A stretch of 64,000 bases of DNA from Phoronis australis (taxonomy: Eukaryota > Phoronida > Phoronidae): NCBI GenBank assembly GCA_002633005.1, contig NMRA01000450.1, positions 226,876 through 290,875 on the forward strand, read 5' to 3'. Below, piece after piece: positions 1 to 14,300 of the stretch. Each line of letters begins with the position of its first letter. The stretch's first letter is position 1. Below the pieces are notes generated by a model. That model saw only the letters and a list, made by a program, of their open reading frames with translations. It had not been told where the DNA came from and did not search any database. A program made the translations under genes and the position numbers.

Positions 1-971
1 ATCATGTAGAATTCAAAAGATTACTCAAGGTATGCCGCATCATTGGATAATTCTGAAGTGGAATCTAGTAAAGTTTGTCTGTCTGGGGCCTTGGGTTTTA
101 AGGTGGCTGTATACCTGCCTCCCAAGAATCGTATTTTGATTTAGACCACCCGCTGTAACAAAATTGCTCTCAAATTGTTCCTCGTGTGATCTCAGGGCTT
201 CAGAAGAGCCGACAGTTTGCTATTGGTTGACTGCAGGCTTTACTTGTTGGGTTTTCTCGGTGTGTCATTTTACTTAGCAAGTGAGGAATGACAAAGTCAG
301 CTCTTCAAACTCATGTGATTAAGTAAGGAACCAGTTCAGACCAATTTTATATCAGTAGGTGACCCAAGTCAAAAGGTCACTTCTTTATGGTTTCTGTTTA
401 AGGCATTTTAGATACAAGGTAATGAATACCCCCATTAATACAAGTATTGGTGATGGATGTATCTATTAGAACAATTACCGGTACTGACATTCATGTACAT
501 TAACACATGCTGTAGTAACCTGCTATTTGAAGTACTATGCTGCTGGGCGCTTGCCAAGGGGGGTTGGCTTGTGGAGGGTTCACTTCATCCCGCTCTTTGC
601 TTCCATGAATACCTTGCATTCATTCAAATTAAGCTGAAGCCAATTGCAAGGAGAATGACACAAAAGATGAGTGTTTGTTTACATGTATCAGTACATCTAG
701 ATAAGGGCTTCACAAACACTGTATGCATTGGTTCTGCCTCTTCAGTCAAGTTTGCATTAGAAATTTCCATAACCATGACAAAATCAAATGTGTGCCCTGT
801 TGTGCAACTTGGTCCTGATCAGCTCCAGTGTCAGTGGGTGTCTGTAGCCTGAACAGATGTCTTTCAACTCCTCCCCTCATGAGTGTCTGGTCTATTCACA
901 CTTGTTGACTATGGCAATTCAGGTGAAGAACCTTGATTAAGGGACACAACCTCTGACTAATGCAATCTTTC

Positions 972-1487
972 AGTCAGTGGTCTAGCACACATCAACTACT
1001 ACCACTAAGTAGTCCAGCACACTTCACCACCAGCTACTTACTATGAGTGCTGTAATCAGTAGTCCAACACACTTCTCCACCAACTATGAGTTTGATAATC
1101 AGTAGTCCAGCACACTTTACCACCGACTACCAGTAATCAGTAGTCCAACACACATCACCACTGACTACTATCAGTACCGTAATCGGTAGTCCAGCGCACA
1201 TCACCACTGACTTCAGTAATCAGTAGTCCAACACACTTTACCACCGACTACCAGTAATCAGTCCAACACACATCACCACTGACTGCTATGAGTAGGGTAG
1301 TCAGTAGTCCAGCACTCTTTACTACCGACTACCAGTAATCAGTATTCCAGCACACATCACCACCGACTATTATGGGTACAGTAGTCAGTAATCCAGCACA
1401 CGTCACCACTGGCCACAAGTAGTAGCCCAGCTCACTTCACCACCAATTGCTACCAGTAATTAGTAGTCCAGCACACACCACCATTGA
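972..1487. repeat. Minisatellite, irregular 33-50 bp unit
   Basis: About a dozen imperfect copies of a unit built on AGTAGTCCAGCACAC, TCACCAC(C/T)GACTAC and CAGTAATC. Unit length varies because the central part is partly deleted in some copies. Confidence 0.9.
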
Positions 1488-1788
1488 GTACTGAGCCACA
1501 TATAGGTATGACTGGTACTGCTGTTAATACAGCACAATCAGTGCTAGTAGTGATATTTAGTTTTCTTTTGTTGAGACTTTTGAGCAAGAAAATTTCACCT
1601 CCCGGCCATATTGAAGAGCGTTTTCTCTAATCTATTTTACGGTAAAAAGACTTAAGTGTTTTGTGATAACCTTTACAGACCTAAGGTACATTATGATTGT
1701 TGGAACAAAACTACCACATCTGTGGCCTCAGGGTCAAAGTATCAGTCAGGCCATGGTTTTGACTGGAATTTGATATCAAGTCATTAGG

Positions 1789-2244
1789 GCCTTTCGCATT
1801 AGGGATTTTGTACGGTGGACTAACATTCTTTTTCGACCACAAGCATTTTAGACCCAATGCGAAAGGGGATTTAGACTGACCTAAATTTACCGTAGTACAG
1901 TATTAAAGTTGGTCCGAATACGTAAGCACCATGCGTTGCTCACTGTCCTTACTTATCTCCCCAAGTCACGCGAATCTGCAGTTCTATTTCTGTCTGTTCA
2001 CTGTGCAATTTTAAAGTTAAACATGGCTCAAAATAAGAATAGAACTAGCAAGTGGTTGTCTGATCCCTATTGCAGTATAGCGTAGGGACATCTTGTGTTT
2101 AGTACAATAAACCTTCAAAGTTAGGTGGTGGAATGTTAGTCTGGTCTGGTGAGAAAGGTGACACTTTGATACGGTAGGTTATCACGCTGATCTAAAATAT
2201 GTTCCAACCGCAAACTAGTCCGGACTAACTCTAAAGCGAAAGCA
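1789..2244. mobile_element. Possible MITE with CTTTCGC ends
   Basis: CCTTTCGCATTAGGG at the left recurs inverted as CCCAATGCGAAAGGGG near 1855-1872 and more weakly as CTCTAAAGCGAAAG near 2230-2243. The internal sequence is not coding. The boundaries are approximate. Confidence 0.4.
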
Positions 2245-4461
2245 GCTATTATGTCCAAGCTAATTAATTGCGATAGAAAATGGTTTTCCAAGATATGCTG
2301 TACGGTGTGCATTAACGAATTCTTAACATGGAGATTTTACATCTTCTGTCATGTCAGAATGAACACATAACTGGACACCCGACATCCAGTTGTGATATAG
2401 GTAGCACTTAGCTACATGATAACAACCTGTTGTCACCTGATGATAGTAGTCCCAGGTAACAGTGCTTCATTGGGCAGGCACTGTCTAGAAAAGTCTACTG
2501 CCAAGTTTGAACAGAAAGGGGCATTAAAGGGGTCCATGCTTTCTGTAAAACAAATCAGCTTTGATGTAGGTCACTTTCCGTTACAGAGTTACTCTAATTT
2601 TATTCCCAACTCGGTGAACACTGGTTTCATGAAGAACTGTCAGTCCATTATTTCTACAGATCAAGCGTGTCTTATGATGTGCATAATCCTTCCTTTATTT
2701 AAAGCTGCATTTTGTCCTACATAGCTGGCTAAAAAGGAAAATCTAATTAGGCATCTTACTGTCACGTATTGATCTCATAATTATGGTTATGGGGATTAAT
2801 TGATTTGTAATTGAATCTGGTTGCAGTAGTGACTAATTTCAATATCAAAATGCCAAGGCCAATTTTGATTAGATTTTTAGTTCCAGTTTTCGTTAGTACT
2901 TGTCTTACTCGCACCTTGAAGAGTTGAACAAATAATCAGCTCTGGAAAGTTCGTTAGTTGAAATCTTATCATATTTAGCAATTTTATTGGTTAAGTTGAT
3001 TACTTAACTGTGTTGAGAGTTCATAAATTGGCATCAATAATCGAATCAAAAATAACCTTAACTCTTAAAAACAAAAGCAAATCAAATTGACGTCCTAAAA
3101 ATGCGTGTTGTTCCATCCCTAATTACTTCTTATATTCCTTATGGTTGTCACATCCCTTAGTACTCATTATATTCCTTATGGTACCATCATAGGATTCTAT
3201 ATCTGTTACCAAGCGAGTGGCATGAAATTTTAGGGTGGGTAACCTCAAAACCCCAAAATTGAATTGTTTCTGAGCAATTTTTGGTTGGCCAACTCCAAAA
3301 GCTCTGAATTGTTTTATGGGTTCTCTGATAGTTTTGATGCTCTTGTTGGTGATGGAAATGGAATCCTATCACAGCAAGGCATCTTGTCTGACCGATTCTG
3401 TGCAAAAAATAGAGCTGTAATTCTATTTTCGTCTTTAGCCAGCAATACAGGTCAAAATGCAGTTTTATGTATTGCACTGCCTGTTGGCAATTTATTGGCC
3501 AATAGAATTATTATTTTTATTTGCTAAAGATCCTTGTCTTTTGTTGGGTATTTTCACACAACTGAGACATTGTGCTACACACCATTCTGTGATCTATAAA
3601 CATAATGGTTGCGGCTGATCAAAGTTCAATATGATTTGCTTACATTCAAGGGTGAAATTCAAACAAAAACCTGTAGATAAACCATTATGGACAAGACAAC
3701 AGTGTTCACAGCACCTTAACCAAGTGCGGTTTCAGAATACAATTTGGGCAGTTTTACTGACATATGTTTTGACCTACTGTCGGTAATACTTCCCCAATAA
3801 AATTACTCATCTAAGATCGTGTAGGGCCCTAGAAAAATGTTGAGATTTGGCTAACTTCAGAACATCACATCTCAGAAATGAATGATCGTATTCTAGCTAG
3901 TCATAGCTTCTCACATTTGATGACATGTCAAATTTGGATGTGGTTGTGTTCATGACCTCTACAATGAACAGAGTTGGCGTGATTGCCAGTATAAAACTAT
4001 CGGTCGGTTTGTGGTATTTTTGCACTTATTTTTGGGGATTTCATTTTTATTTGGGTGACATACAGTCAGAAAATGATTAGTTATGACAGTATTTGAACTT
4101 AATTGCCGTCTTTTGAGTATTTTTTACTGTATATTCCCAAGAAAACAGAAATCCTGACTTGGGCAAAGCTTCAGCAAAAAATAACATTCGTTATAAGGTA
4201 AATAGCAATTGCTTAAAATGAGATGTGTTTAAGTGTGCTCAATTTTGATTTGGCCTTCGGTGTTACCCATGGCCCCCCTCTAAATCCGCCACTGATTAGA
4301 ATGGTAACATTTTTAAAGCCCAAAGCACTTTGCGTACAAAATTAAGCTTTGGCAGCTAAACAGGTTGATGTCCAGCTTCTCATGTTTTATTTGTAAGTTA
4401 TTTCTCAGACCTGTGCATTGGTGTTTGTTCAGGAGGGCAATTATTATTAGGAAGGCAATTG

Positions 4462-4640
4462 TTATGGTAAAAATTCTCCAGTTTGGGACGCGAAACGGTG
4501 GACGAGTGAATTTTCATTTTGCGAAATTTCTCAACTAAAATAACTTTTCAGGAAAATTTACTTGGCTTTTAGCATGGTTTGTATGACGTAGCTATTACCA
4601 AACAACGTTTGCTAAAATTTTGAACTTTTGTAACAATGTG
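4462..4640 (+). mobile_element. MITE family 1 fragment (left end)
   Basis: Starts TTATGGTAAAAATTCTCC followed by AGTTTGGGAC, the family 1 terminal sequence seen in full at 21611-21866. The right terminus is missing. Confidence 0.5.
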
Positions 4641-4686
4641 GTAACGATCTGTAAAATAGAAATATGGCAATTTCAGCAATTATTTT

Positions 4687-5086
4687 TAGTGCCGTCTTCA
4701 CACAGGCTTATAATAAAACAAGTTACTCCTGGAACGAGTTATCGTTAGGTTTGAGTGCTGTCTGCATGCTATTTAAACTAACGCATCTTACCCACTTGTG
4801 ACAACTTACTCCACATTATTGAGGTGAGGCAACTTGTTCTGGGGTAACTTGCGCCTCTGGTAATCGTTGTGTGGCCGTAAAAGTGGGTTAGAGCGGAAGT
4901 AATCATCAGCTGTGGGTACATACGGACAGGTATTCTTTTGTATGCTGTACTTACATTAGGTTTCATTGCCAATCACGGACCAACAACTTGCGCCTTACCC
5001 TAGTTATCGGATATGTGTGTGTGGACACTCCGCTTAAAAGTGGGGGTAAGTTGTTCTAGGGTAGGCTTTGTGTGGACGGGACATAT
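4687..5086. mobile_element. MITE family 2, copy 1
   Basis: Left end TTAGTGCCGTCTTCACACAG and right end TGTGTGGACGGGAC are imperfect inverted repeats. Inside, AAGTT(A/G)(C/T)TC.GGAACGA motifs are shared in inverse orientation with the copy at 21138-21497. About 400 bp, non-coding. Confidence 0.7.
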
Positions 5087-5263
5087 GTGTCAAATTGAAA
5101 AATTTTAGCGTGACGTTGTCAATGCACTTTTGTTAACTTTTGCAGTTAAGCAGGTGTTTTAAATTCAATTCATAGCATGTTTCTTAGACCTGTACACCAG
5201 TGTTTGTTTAGAGTAGAAGTGCTGAGTATTCTGTCTGAGTTTATGTTGTTGTTATTATTACAG

Positions 5264-5358
5264 GTATGGCACAAGGGATGTTTCAAGTGTCAAGAATGCA
5301 ATATGACACTGAACATGAAGAACTACAAGGGTTACAATAAACTGCCCTACTGTAACGC
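5264..5358 (+). CDS. LASP1: LASP exon: second half of LIM domain
   Basis: The frame starts [12 protein letters not shown] and runs through [10 protein letters not shown] to PYCNA, nearly identical to the LASP LIM domain. His3, Cys6, Cys9, Cys12 and the Cys of PYC are zinc ligands; the last ligand, His, is the first complete codon of the next exon. Acceptor TTACAG ends at 5263 (entry phase 0) and donor GTGAGT starts at 5359 (exit phase 2). The preceding exon, encoding the MNP.C..C start of LASP proteins, was not found in 1-5263 and presumably lies upstream. Confidence 0.93.
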
Positions 5359-8300
5359 GTGAGTTGACACATAGTGTACCTAACTATCAGATGTACCTAA
5401 GTATCGGACGTTTTTATGAAATTTTACCTGGTGCATTTTCTAAGAAATGAATTTCATCAATTTCCGTTCCGTTGTTGCGCGTTCAACGTCTCGTTTTTGA
5501 TAGCCTTGCCTCGTTTTGATTTCACTGAGAGAGGGTACAATTTAGACCCCAAAGTCCACCCATGACGTTCGATCGCATAAAACGGTAATAAAAGTTGAAA
5601 TCAAAATTTTTCTCCACAATGAAATCATCTGAATGAACTGACAACCTTCCTCTACTTCTTTTTTTCGTTTGCTTTTAAACTCAAGTCAAACCCTGGTGGC
5701 ACACGTGTGTGTGTGTCATATCAAGATGGCAAAGAGGTCTATACTAAAAACTACAAATGAGATATTACAATGACTTGCTTTAGTAATCTGCACTGATTCA
5801 TCAAGGTAACTTGTTGTTTCAGTGAAGAATTTACAACAACCTCTTGTAGTTTCAATTAAATATAATGCAAAGTGTGCCAAAACGCCTGATGTGTAGGTCA
5901 ATTGTCTTACTGATGTCTCTCCTCCTTCCAACCTTCAAACTATATAATCGNGGGGGGGGGGGGGGGGTTGTGGCAAGTGAATGATCAACGAAAGTAATTA
6001 GGTTCAGCACAGCGTTACTCTGTCCCTGTCACATTAAAGGTTAAACCGTCCAACCAGCACATGTGGCTTTGGTATTGTCATTGTGCTGTTGACAATTGTG
6101 TTTGCTGCATAATTGTAACACTTGCATCCTCTATCCGTGTCAGTAGCGGACGTCCTTGTTAGTTTGATTGTCTTCGTTTTCCTGTCGTTTTTTTATTTTT
6201 TTGTTCTGCACATTTACTAGTTTTAATTATCTATTGTCGCTCAGGCCGTCATCCTGACAACAGTGTAATTGAATAATCTTGGCTTGCGTGGCCACTCAGT
6301 GCAACTCTAGTGCATGGCCACTCAGTGAAACACTTATACTGTAATCTCAACTTCAGCCAGGCCTTCATTTATAGGGTGTCCACAATGTCCAAGTGGACAC
6401 CCTTACTCAAATTTAGACACCCAAGTAAAGTAAGCAAGTCAGCATAGGTGTCTGTTTTCACTTGGGGGCAACAGCTCTGGCAGCTCATTGGCCAGTCCAG
6501 AATAAAAAGTTGATTTAGTTGTGGTTTAAGATACCAAAAAGCTTTTGCAGAAGCATATCGCCATAGTAACATACCCCACTATAATAGCAACTTGACTTGA
6601 GGTCATAAAAACAGTCACGCTTCATTGGTCTGAGAAATTGGGAAGCCCACTTTTAGATGCTCTATTTTTGAAGTCCTGGATGAACACCTGGCTTCCCGCC
6701 AGTTATATGTTGCCCTTGTTTCCACCTTTACCTCAACAACTTAACACTGCTGTTCACGAGGCAATCTGCAACAGCTGAAACCTTTGGCCTTGCAGTAAAC
6801 CTAGAAAAGCAAAATTTAAATTGAATTTGTCTCAGGCACTTAAGTATTCGCTATTGTTCCCTGTATGCTGAAACGTAGGCTGGAACGTTCTTCCTACAGC
6901 TATTCATACAGATCAGGGAGTGTCTGACTTTGTACCATGCTGTGTATTAGGGCCTTAAGGGCAGGCATTGGTGGGTAAACAATACCATTTAGAGCATTCT
7001 TTGCTGTATTTTCCTCAGCAGAACATTCTGAAACCTATTTGTTGGTTTGCAAATACAATTGGCTTTTGGGTATTGTGAAGAAAAGGTTCAGTCAGTTGCC
7101 ACGTATGTCAAATCTTAAATAATTGAAAGTCCACGAAAAGACCTCTTTTTTTAATGCCCAGTGTCCCCAACCACTTGACCAGCGTTCGGCCTCGGGGATT
7201 AACACCAACTTTTGAATTAGACCACTTACCCCGTATGTTGTACACTTGGCTGTATCTTCTACCTTGAGGACTCGTAGTTGAGCCCCAGTTAAACAGACAA
7301 GTTCTGGGTTATAAAATGACTCTGAACTGAACCTCTAATGAGTTGACCATGCTAGGGCCTTGGTAGCTTTGTGTTTTCTATATGCTAGTTTGAGAATAGG
7401 CTATTTCCGTACTCTTGAACTCTAGACAGAGTGATTGGTACTTTTATGTAGATTCTTGAACCTTGGTGCTTGTGCGTAGGTACTTGTACATAGTGCATCT
7501 TTCCTGTTGTCTTGTTAAAAGCATCATCGTGCTATGACAGAGGTTTGATCACTGCAGTAGTGTAAGATATCAATCATCTAGTTCTATAGTATTAACAGTA
7601 GAAACCTCATGAATTTAGGACACAATATGGTGGCAGGGATATTATTGACCAGGCTTGGGCCTGTGCCCTTTGCGTGCCTGTTATCAAAAAGTTGTTTCCG
7701 GTAGACTAAGTGTAGTGAGTTGAAGCCCAGCCATAGCTAGGTAGCCACTCAAATTTTGTTGTAAATTTTTGGGAGCTGATTGCTTAGCTGTTAAACTGGA
7801 TGGTGTATTGCCGGATCACACGTTACAGGGTCATTGGTAACGTGAACACTCATGGTCGCCATATCTATGACACTAAAAGTCACCAGATTGTTGGTGTGGG
7901 GATGAGGATCACTGCTTGGTTACCATTATCACTGTTGATACCACTGGTCGTCATGCGTAATCGTCGGTAGGGAATCACTCGTCAAGGATTACTTTTCGGA
8001 TGTTGCCTTTTTGATTTCCAAAATTCTAAAAAAAGTCGGCTGCCGCTTTGCCATAGCTGAGAGTTTTGACAGCTTCCTCAAAAGTCACTAGTCCATATCA
8101 GTCCTCTGCCAGATAATAAATGTCAAGGATGTTGTGGTGGTCACAGCTGTGACCGATGCATGCATGGTTTGTTTGTAAACAGTAATGGTAGTTTGCAATC
8201 AAAATTGACAAGCCTATTTCATTTCAATGAAATCTGCGAAATATAAATATTGCCTGGTTGGCTGTAAGTTGGTTATACTACTGCATTTCTGGAAGAGTGC

Positions 8301-11300
8301 TGCGTTTAAAAAGATATACCAGAGGAGTGCCATGCAGCAATTTGATTGTGGCGTAGTATTTTTTTACGTACTAATGCTGCACACTGCACAGGCATGCTCC
8401 TCGAATATCTCAATGGTGGTCAAATGAAATTTTATTTTCTGATATTTTCCTAAAAGATGTATAGCACCAAATTTATGCGTGTTCAAGCTCTGTACTGTCG
8501 CTACCATCAGAAAATATTTTAAACAATTCTGGTCATTTACTGGATTGTAAGAAAACCTTTGAAAATGAAAACGGGGAATTTTGGCAATTATTTTTGTCAC
8601 AAATTGGTGAGATTTTATGGCGACTGTTTTGATGTTTTAGCCAATTTGACTGAAAGATTTGAAGACTACTGTAAGCGGAGGGTGCCCAAAGGTTTTTAAA
8701 AACTTTCTCACAGACTTTGGGTTGAGCATTAAATGTGTTACTGTCGTTTAACAAAATTTTTTACTGCTTTGCTTCAAGTTTGAAAAGTTAGACGTAAAAC
8801 TGCTTGTGAGGTTTAACTTCACTTCTAGCCATGTGTTGCCAAGCGTGATGTAGGATGTAAGCACATGATGGTAGGAGATGTTCCCCATCACCAGTCTCTG
8901 ACTAAATTGTTAATGAGGTCAGGATTGTGTTGACCTCGCCTCTCAAGTGCACTGCCCCCACATTCACCAACATTCCTACCAACCCACAGGCAACATTATC
9001 TTATTAACCAAACTATGCGCTGCTGCTGCACATAGCTTCACACATCACCACCTCCTTGCACTATATGTTTGAGAGCTTTCATGCATACCGTAAAATCTTA
9101 CCAATTTCGGACCAGAGATAATCACCAAAATTAATCATTTTTCGTTTTTCATTAAAGTCTTCTAACCTTGTGAATGCTAGAATTTGTCCAAATATTGCCA
9201 GACGATGGTTACGTTATAAGATTTATAGATGAAGGAGTATTTATTTGGTGCTACTTATGTTTCATGAAAAAATTAAAATGAAAATTTCACTTGTCCTAAA
9301 GTGGTGAGATTTTACCATAAGAACATGGCCACTCGCACAACCACTGTCTACGACATTTTTTCTGACACAAACCGGCAGGGTGTTATCAACCTGTGAAGCA
9401 TTCAATCTAGGAGTTGATATGCTGTGACACTAGTGAACTTATCTGTTTTGAACAGATTTCTTTCAAGCAGTCTTTTACATGGTTCACCTTGCATTACAAC
9501 AGTTAGTGAAGCTTTGGCTTATAAGTTCTCCAAAACTTCCAAATTTTCAAGGGCTCGATACCAGCGTGTCAATGTGTCATAACTAGGAAGTGACCTAAAC
9601 ATGACTTCACTTGGTATTTTGACCATGTATGTATGATGTCAGTGATCTTAGGATTCTTATTTTAATACACAAATGACACTGCCTTGATCGAAACTAGAGG
9701 AATTGGGCTGGGTCTAATTCAGGTCACGTTATCGCCTTGTTTTTTTTAGTTGAGATCAGCAAAAACCAACATTGGCTGTGTATGCTGTCTGGGGCTAGTC
9801 AGCAGTAGAGTGGCTATATTTGGATATCAGCAACTATTAGAGAAACAAGATCTGGTTGGCAATCATGACTCCTGTTGGCAGTAATGAATTCTCTTCCTGT
9901 TTAATGGCCATAATCACCTGTTGAAAGTGCCTAGTGTAGAATCCTGCTGTGCAGTCGTCTGCTGACTATGTCAAATGAGAATTGTGAAGTATTCAAATAG
10001 CGTTTTTAAGACAGTTTCTTGTATAAAATTGATGGGCTTTTTTATTTCCTGACTTGTTGAATCTCTGTGGGAGCATTTGACCTTTGCTGCAGAGAGAATG
10101 TGCAGGAATCCACGTATTGTCAATAAGCCAAGTAGGAAGTAGCTTGGCTGCTAATCATGTTACTATAATAATACATATTCAGAAGACCACTGTCCCATTC
10201 TACTGTTCATACCAGGAATATCTGTTAGTAAGCCCCTGGGCATGTAGTTGGGAATCCCAATCAGACGGTCTGGTAGTAAGCCCCTGGGTGTGTAGTCTTG
10301 AAACAGCACAACCCCAAATGTAAACCTAGGCATACTTTTGGAAGCGGGGAATCCCTAAACAGAAAGTGCATGAGATAGGTCGAGGTGGGTGCAAATGTAT
10401 GCCTTAAAATGATATTTAATAAAAACTGGCATTTGTAACAATTGGCTGACCATCGTTTTTGATTGACACTTGCTGATAGATACTTTTCGTATTGGCAAAC
10501 TGTTAAGGCAGAGAAGTTGCAATTGTGGTTGTCAAAGGGTATTTCTGGAATGAATATGTGTCATTATGCATAAAAATACACGGAATTCATTTCTACTAAA
10601 CTCTACTGAGAGGAAGATGTCAATGTCATATCTTCAACATAAAGGGGACAAAATGTGTAGAGTTGACTAGACCAAAAAATTGAATGGGTGCTTGTTCACT
10701 CAAAAAAAATTCTTGTATTGTAAGGGACAAATACTGTGGAGTCATCTGCCATCTAAATATATGACTGTGGATGTACATTTGGGGGCTACTAGAAATTCTC
10801 GTTTTTTATTTGTTTCTGCACACACTCCTAGAGCCATCTATGTACCGTCTCTTTCTGCTGTTGATTCATTGAAAACACTAAAGGCGTGTACATACACTGT
10901 GCTAGCCTTCTACAACAGTTGCAACACTGAAAAACCACAGGCTTCGATTCCAGCTTGGCCACTTAGGTTGGGTTGACCCAGATATTACTGTATTCAGATA
11001 TTACTGTATTCATCTATCATCACTGCAACACTGTTGGTAGAGACATTGTGAAATGGTGTCTGTTGTTCATTACTTGGTGAAGCGAAACTGGTGGCAGGGT
11101 TCCAGGCTAAATGTGGCAGCAGCAAATTCCCCAGTTTCCAAATAGGAAAATGAGCTCACTGGAACAAGGAAACCCATATGCATAGTTGACAACAGTCAAA
11201 AATGAGAAAACGGAATATCTCAATTGAGTAGTAGGCGATTTTTTTTTCGAATAGATTATTAAGAGAAAAGAGTGCATTGTATGGTCGTTAACGACAAAAT

Positions 11301-14300
11301 TCCCCCTCAGACACACTACCTTATAGCTCGTCAACCTCAGGGAAAGGCAGACGAGCACGACATGTTGTCTGTGCATGTGTCATGAACGGGGCTTCAGGTG
11401 TGTTCCCTGAAAAATCGCGACTCCCATCCATTTACATCCTGTAGTATTTTGAGCGGATGATCTGAGCACGTGGCGACTTGGCTTTTTTATCTGGTCGCCT
11501 GAACAAAATCTGGGGTCACATTGGGAGCCCTGTTACACGGTTGAGAGTTTTCTCGTTTGTTTTGATCCGTTTACCCAAGGTACACAACTAAGTATACCAC
11601 GAAAGGTAACGCATTCAAAATTGGTTCTTACAACATGCAACATCTTTCTAGTCACTTGATGGCAGTAAACTGACAAATGTAATGATAGGTGGTTTTATTG
11701 TGCTACTGACCAGTGTGGTGGTTACATTGTGCTACTGACCACTGTCCAGTGTCCTGGTTCACCTCAGGGCAAAGGTGGCTATACTTTATAATAAATGAAT
11801 ACTTTCCAACAAAAGTACAATTCTTCTCTGTGGCCATCAATTCCACACACAGTTGCAGTTGTCACCAGACTGCCAGTGAACTTAGATTTTTAATGTTTTG
11901 GTAAGGACTGTTGGCAAATAATTCCTGGCCCTTGTTTGTTTGCACAAGCCCAAAAAGCCCTTAGTAGTTACAATAGTTCCATGAAGGCTTCAGGCATAGG
12001 ACATTCACTTGTGAGACTCAAATGAGAATGGCTTTCTCTCTCCCAACTTCAGTCCACATCGTGTGTAGGCAGTTCAGAAATAAAATTAGCCATAGCTGAA
12101 AAACAAAAAGAATTAGAATTTATGCGGGGATTTGGCAGTCTAGGGCAATAAAAGAGAACCAAGGATGTTGTCACGACTACTAAATATATGTAAGGTTTCC
12201 AAGGCGACGAGGTTTACTGTAAGTAAAAAACAGGTGTGTACTGAACTTTTCAAATCCTGCATGCAAATCATTATCAGGATCTAGGTTCCCTGTGCATGCT
12301 ACTTTGTATTGTTAATTAGGTTCTCCAGTAGAGGAGGTACCTACCGAGGACTATACTTTGAAATATACAGTATTTTCTCAGCCGGTAGCAATACAAATTA
12401 ACACTCAATAATTGGATAAAACGTCAAGTCACACTCGCACATTAATCCGAGACTTAAGCCCGTTTGTGTACAGCGCTTTTTACTACTATGCATAAATATA
12501 CACCAATATACACCCAGGTATAAATGTTAATTTACATGTGGGGGGAAAGAAAAACTATGTTTGTGTTCAGTTCTTAATACTTTTTGCAGCACAAAGTCGA
12601 CTCAAATTCAACAGTTGCTTTGAGTCTTGGTATCTGTAAGGCTCAGTATCGATTCCCATGGGACTGCTTTTTGAGCTATGACACAAACGGCATGTATGGA
12701 TGGGCTGGGGGCAAAACGCATTTAATAATGAATTTGCAGTGATGAAGGGTGGTTTGATAATTTTCAAATGGCTGATGTCCTTCTATTAGGTAGTAGTAGT
12801 ATTCCTTGAACATATTTCAAAAGAATGAGACTATGAACTGTTGAAGCCAAGTCGTAATGAATGAGCACGCGTACAGGATTTGGTAACCGCATTGTCGATA
12901 ACGTGACAGAGTTACGAAAGCAAGTGTTCTCAATTCAAACGTTAAGTTAGCACAGTTACAGTTGATTACAAAATATTTTTCGCAGTTTTTGTTTCAGCAA
13001 CATGGTCTCAGTTTTTGATGTGTGATTACTAATACTGATCATATCATTAGTGACGTAAACACGAGATGGCCGGGTCACATTCATGACGTGCTGGGTTTTG
13101 GAAAATCAGCATTCAAAGGGAGCGACGAACTTTTGTCCTGATGAAGTCATAAGTGTCCCTATTGTGCCTCTTAGGAATGGTGCATATCCAGTGAAACTGT
13201 GGCATAAAAAAGCCGTTGGTGAAAGTTTCACACAGCAGCATCAACAGCAGCAGCCTCAGCGCAGCAGCAGCAGCCTCAGCACAGCAGCAGCCTCAGCACA
13301 GCAGCAGCAGCAGCAGCAGCAACAGCATTTCAATAAAAGGCCATACCAAACCACACATGACAACTGAGGATCTTTTGGATGTTTAAAGGGGAGTGGTTTT
13401 TCTTCAGGAACAGATGAAGTCAAAGAAATAACTTCATAATGACACTTTTAGCAGCTTTTACACCAGTGCGTAAATTTAAATTGTGTTCAGTTGCACTAGG
13501 TGTATATTTGCATTTGTTTAAATTTACATGTGCACGGCCTCTTGAGGTGGCGTAATTATGCACGCGAGTCTAGTTTTACACCCGAGTGTATTTGCACTTA
13601 TATGGCAAAAGTAGGTAAATTTACACTCAGATGTAAATATACACTCTGCTGTAAATATACACTCGGGAGGAAACACCATCATGTAAATGGGGCGTTATTT
13701 CGATAGATCATAGTATCATGTCAACATTGCTAAACCGACAATAAATCATTATTTTCATAACTGTCAAATTTTAAGCATGGGTTATTTTCATATAAAAACA
13801 TAGCACAGTATTCAAAAATATCCGTCAGCTACAGCCAATTATTCAACTACCCAACAATCGTGGTTTTATGAATTGATATTTTTTCGAAATCAGATTGCCA
13901 ATCGTGTGTTTCTTTCAAATTGATCAGTTGTAGTGTCAATACCTAAAAAAATTCTTGATCTCTTAAGTTTCTGTTGAGTTGATCATGTTGTTGGCCGTCA
14001 TTTTCTGACCTCGGCTGTCCATCCTTTTTGACTGCCAGGATGGTCATGTAGCCGAGTCCCTGAAGCCGAGTCCCTGAAGCCGTGTCCCTGAAGCCGAGTC
14101 CCTGAAGCCATGTCCCTGAAGCCGAGTCCCTGAAGCCGAGTCCCTNTCCCTCAAGCCGTGTCCCTAAAGCCGAGTCCCTAAAGCCGAGTCCCTAAAGCCG
14201 AGTCCCTAAAGCCGAGTCCCTAAAGCCGAGTCCCTGAAGCTTTATGGGAATAATGATCATGTGCTGACTGCAGACCTGGCTTGATCTCTCATACTTTAGT

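Larger units (their letters stand above)
1..5263. other. LASP intron (left part)
   Basis: Presumed intron between the missing first LASP exon and the LIM exon. It holds a minisatellite (972-1487), a possible palindromic element (1789-2244), a MITE fragment (4462-4640) and a longer MITE (4687-5086). A degenerate end of a DNA transposon, CTAAATCCGCCACTG, lies near 4280-4294. No coding exon was recognised. Confidence 0.6.

Noticed and set aside
422-460. ATGAATACCCCC as the missing LASP first exon
   Set aside because: It encodes no C-x-x-C zinc ligands and lacks a suitable donor; the true first exon probably lies left of the window.
972-1487. CRISPR-like array
   Set aside because: Units are irregular and there are no unique spacers; the genome is eukaryotic.
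13083-13367. Poly-Gln/Ser open frame as an extra LASP exon
   Set aside because: It sits between a phase-2 donor and phase-2 acceptor that already join perfectly, and it comes from a CAG repeat lacking suitable splice sites.
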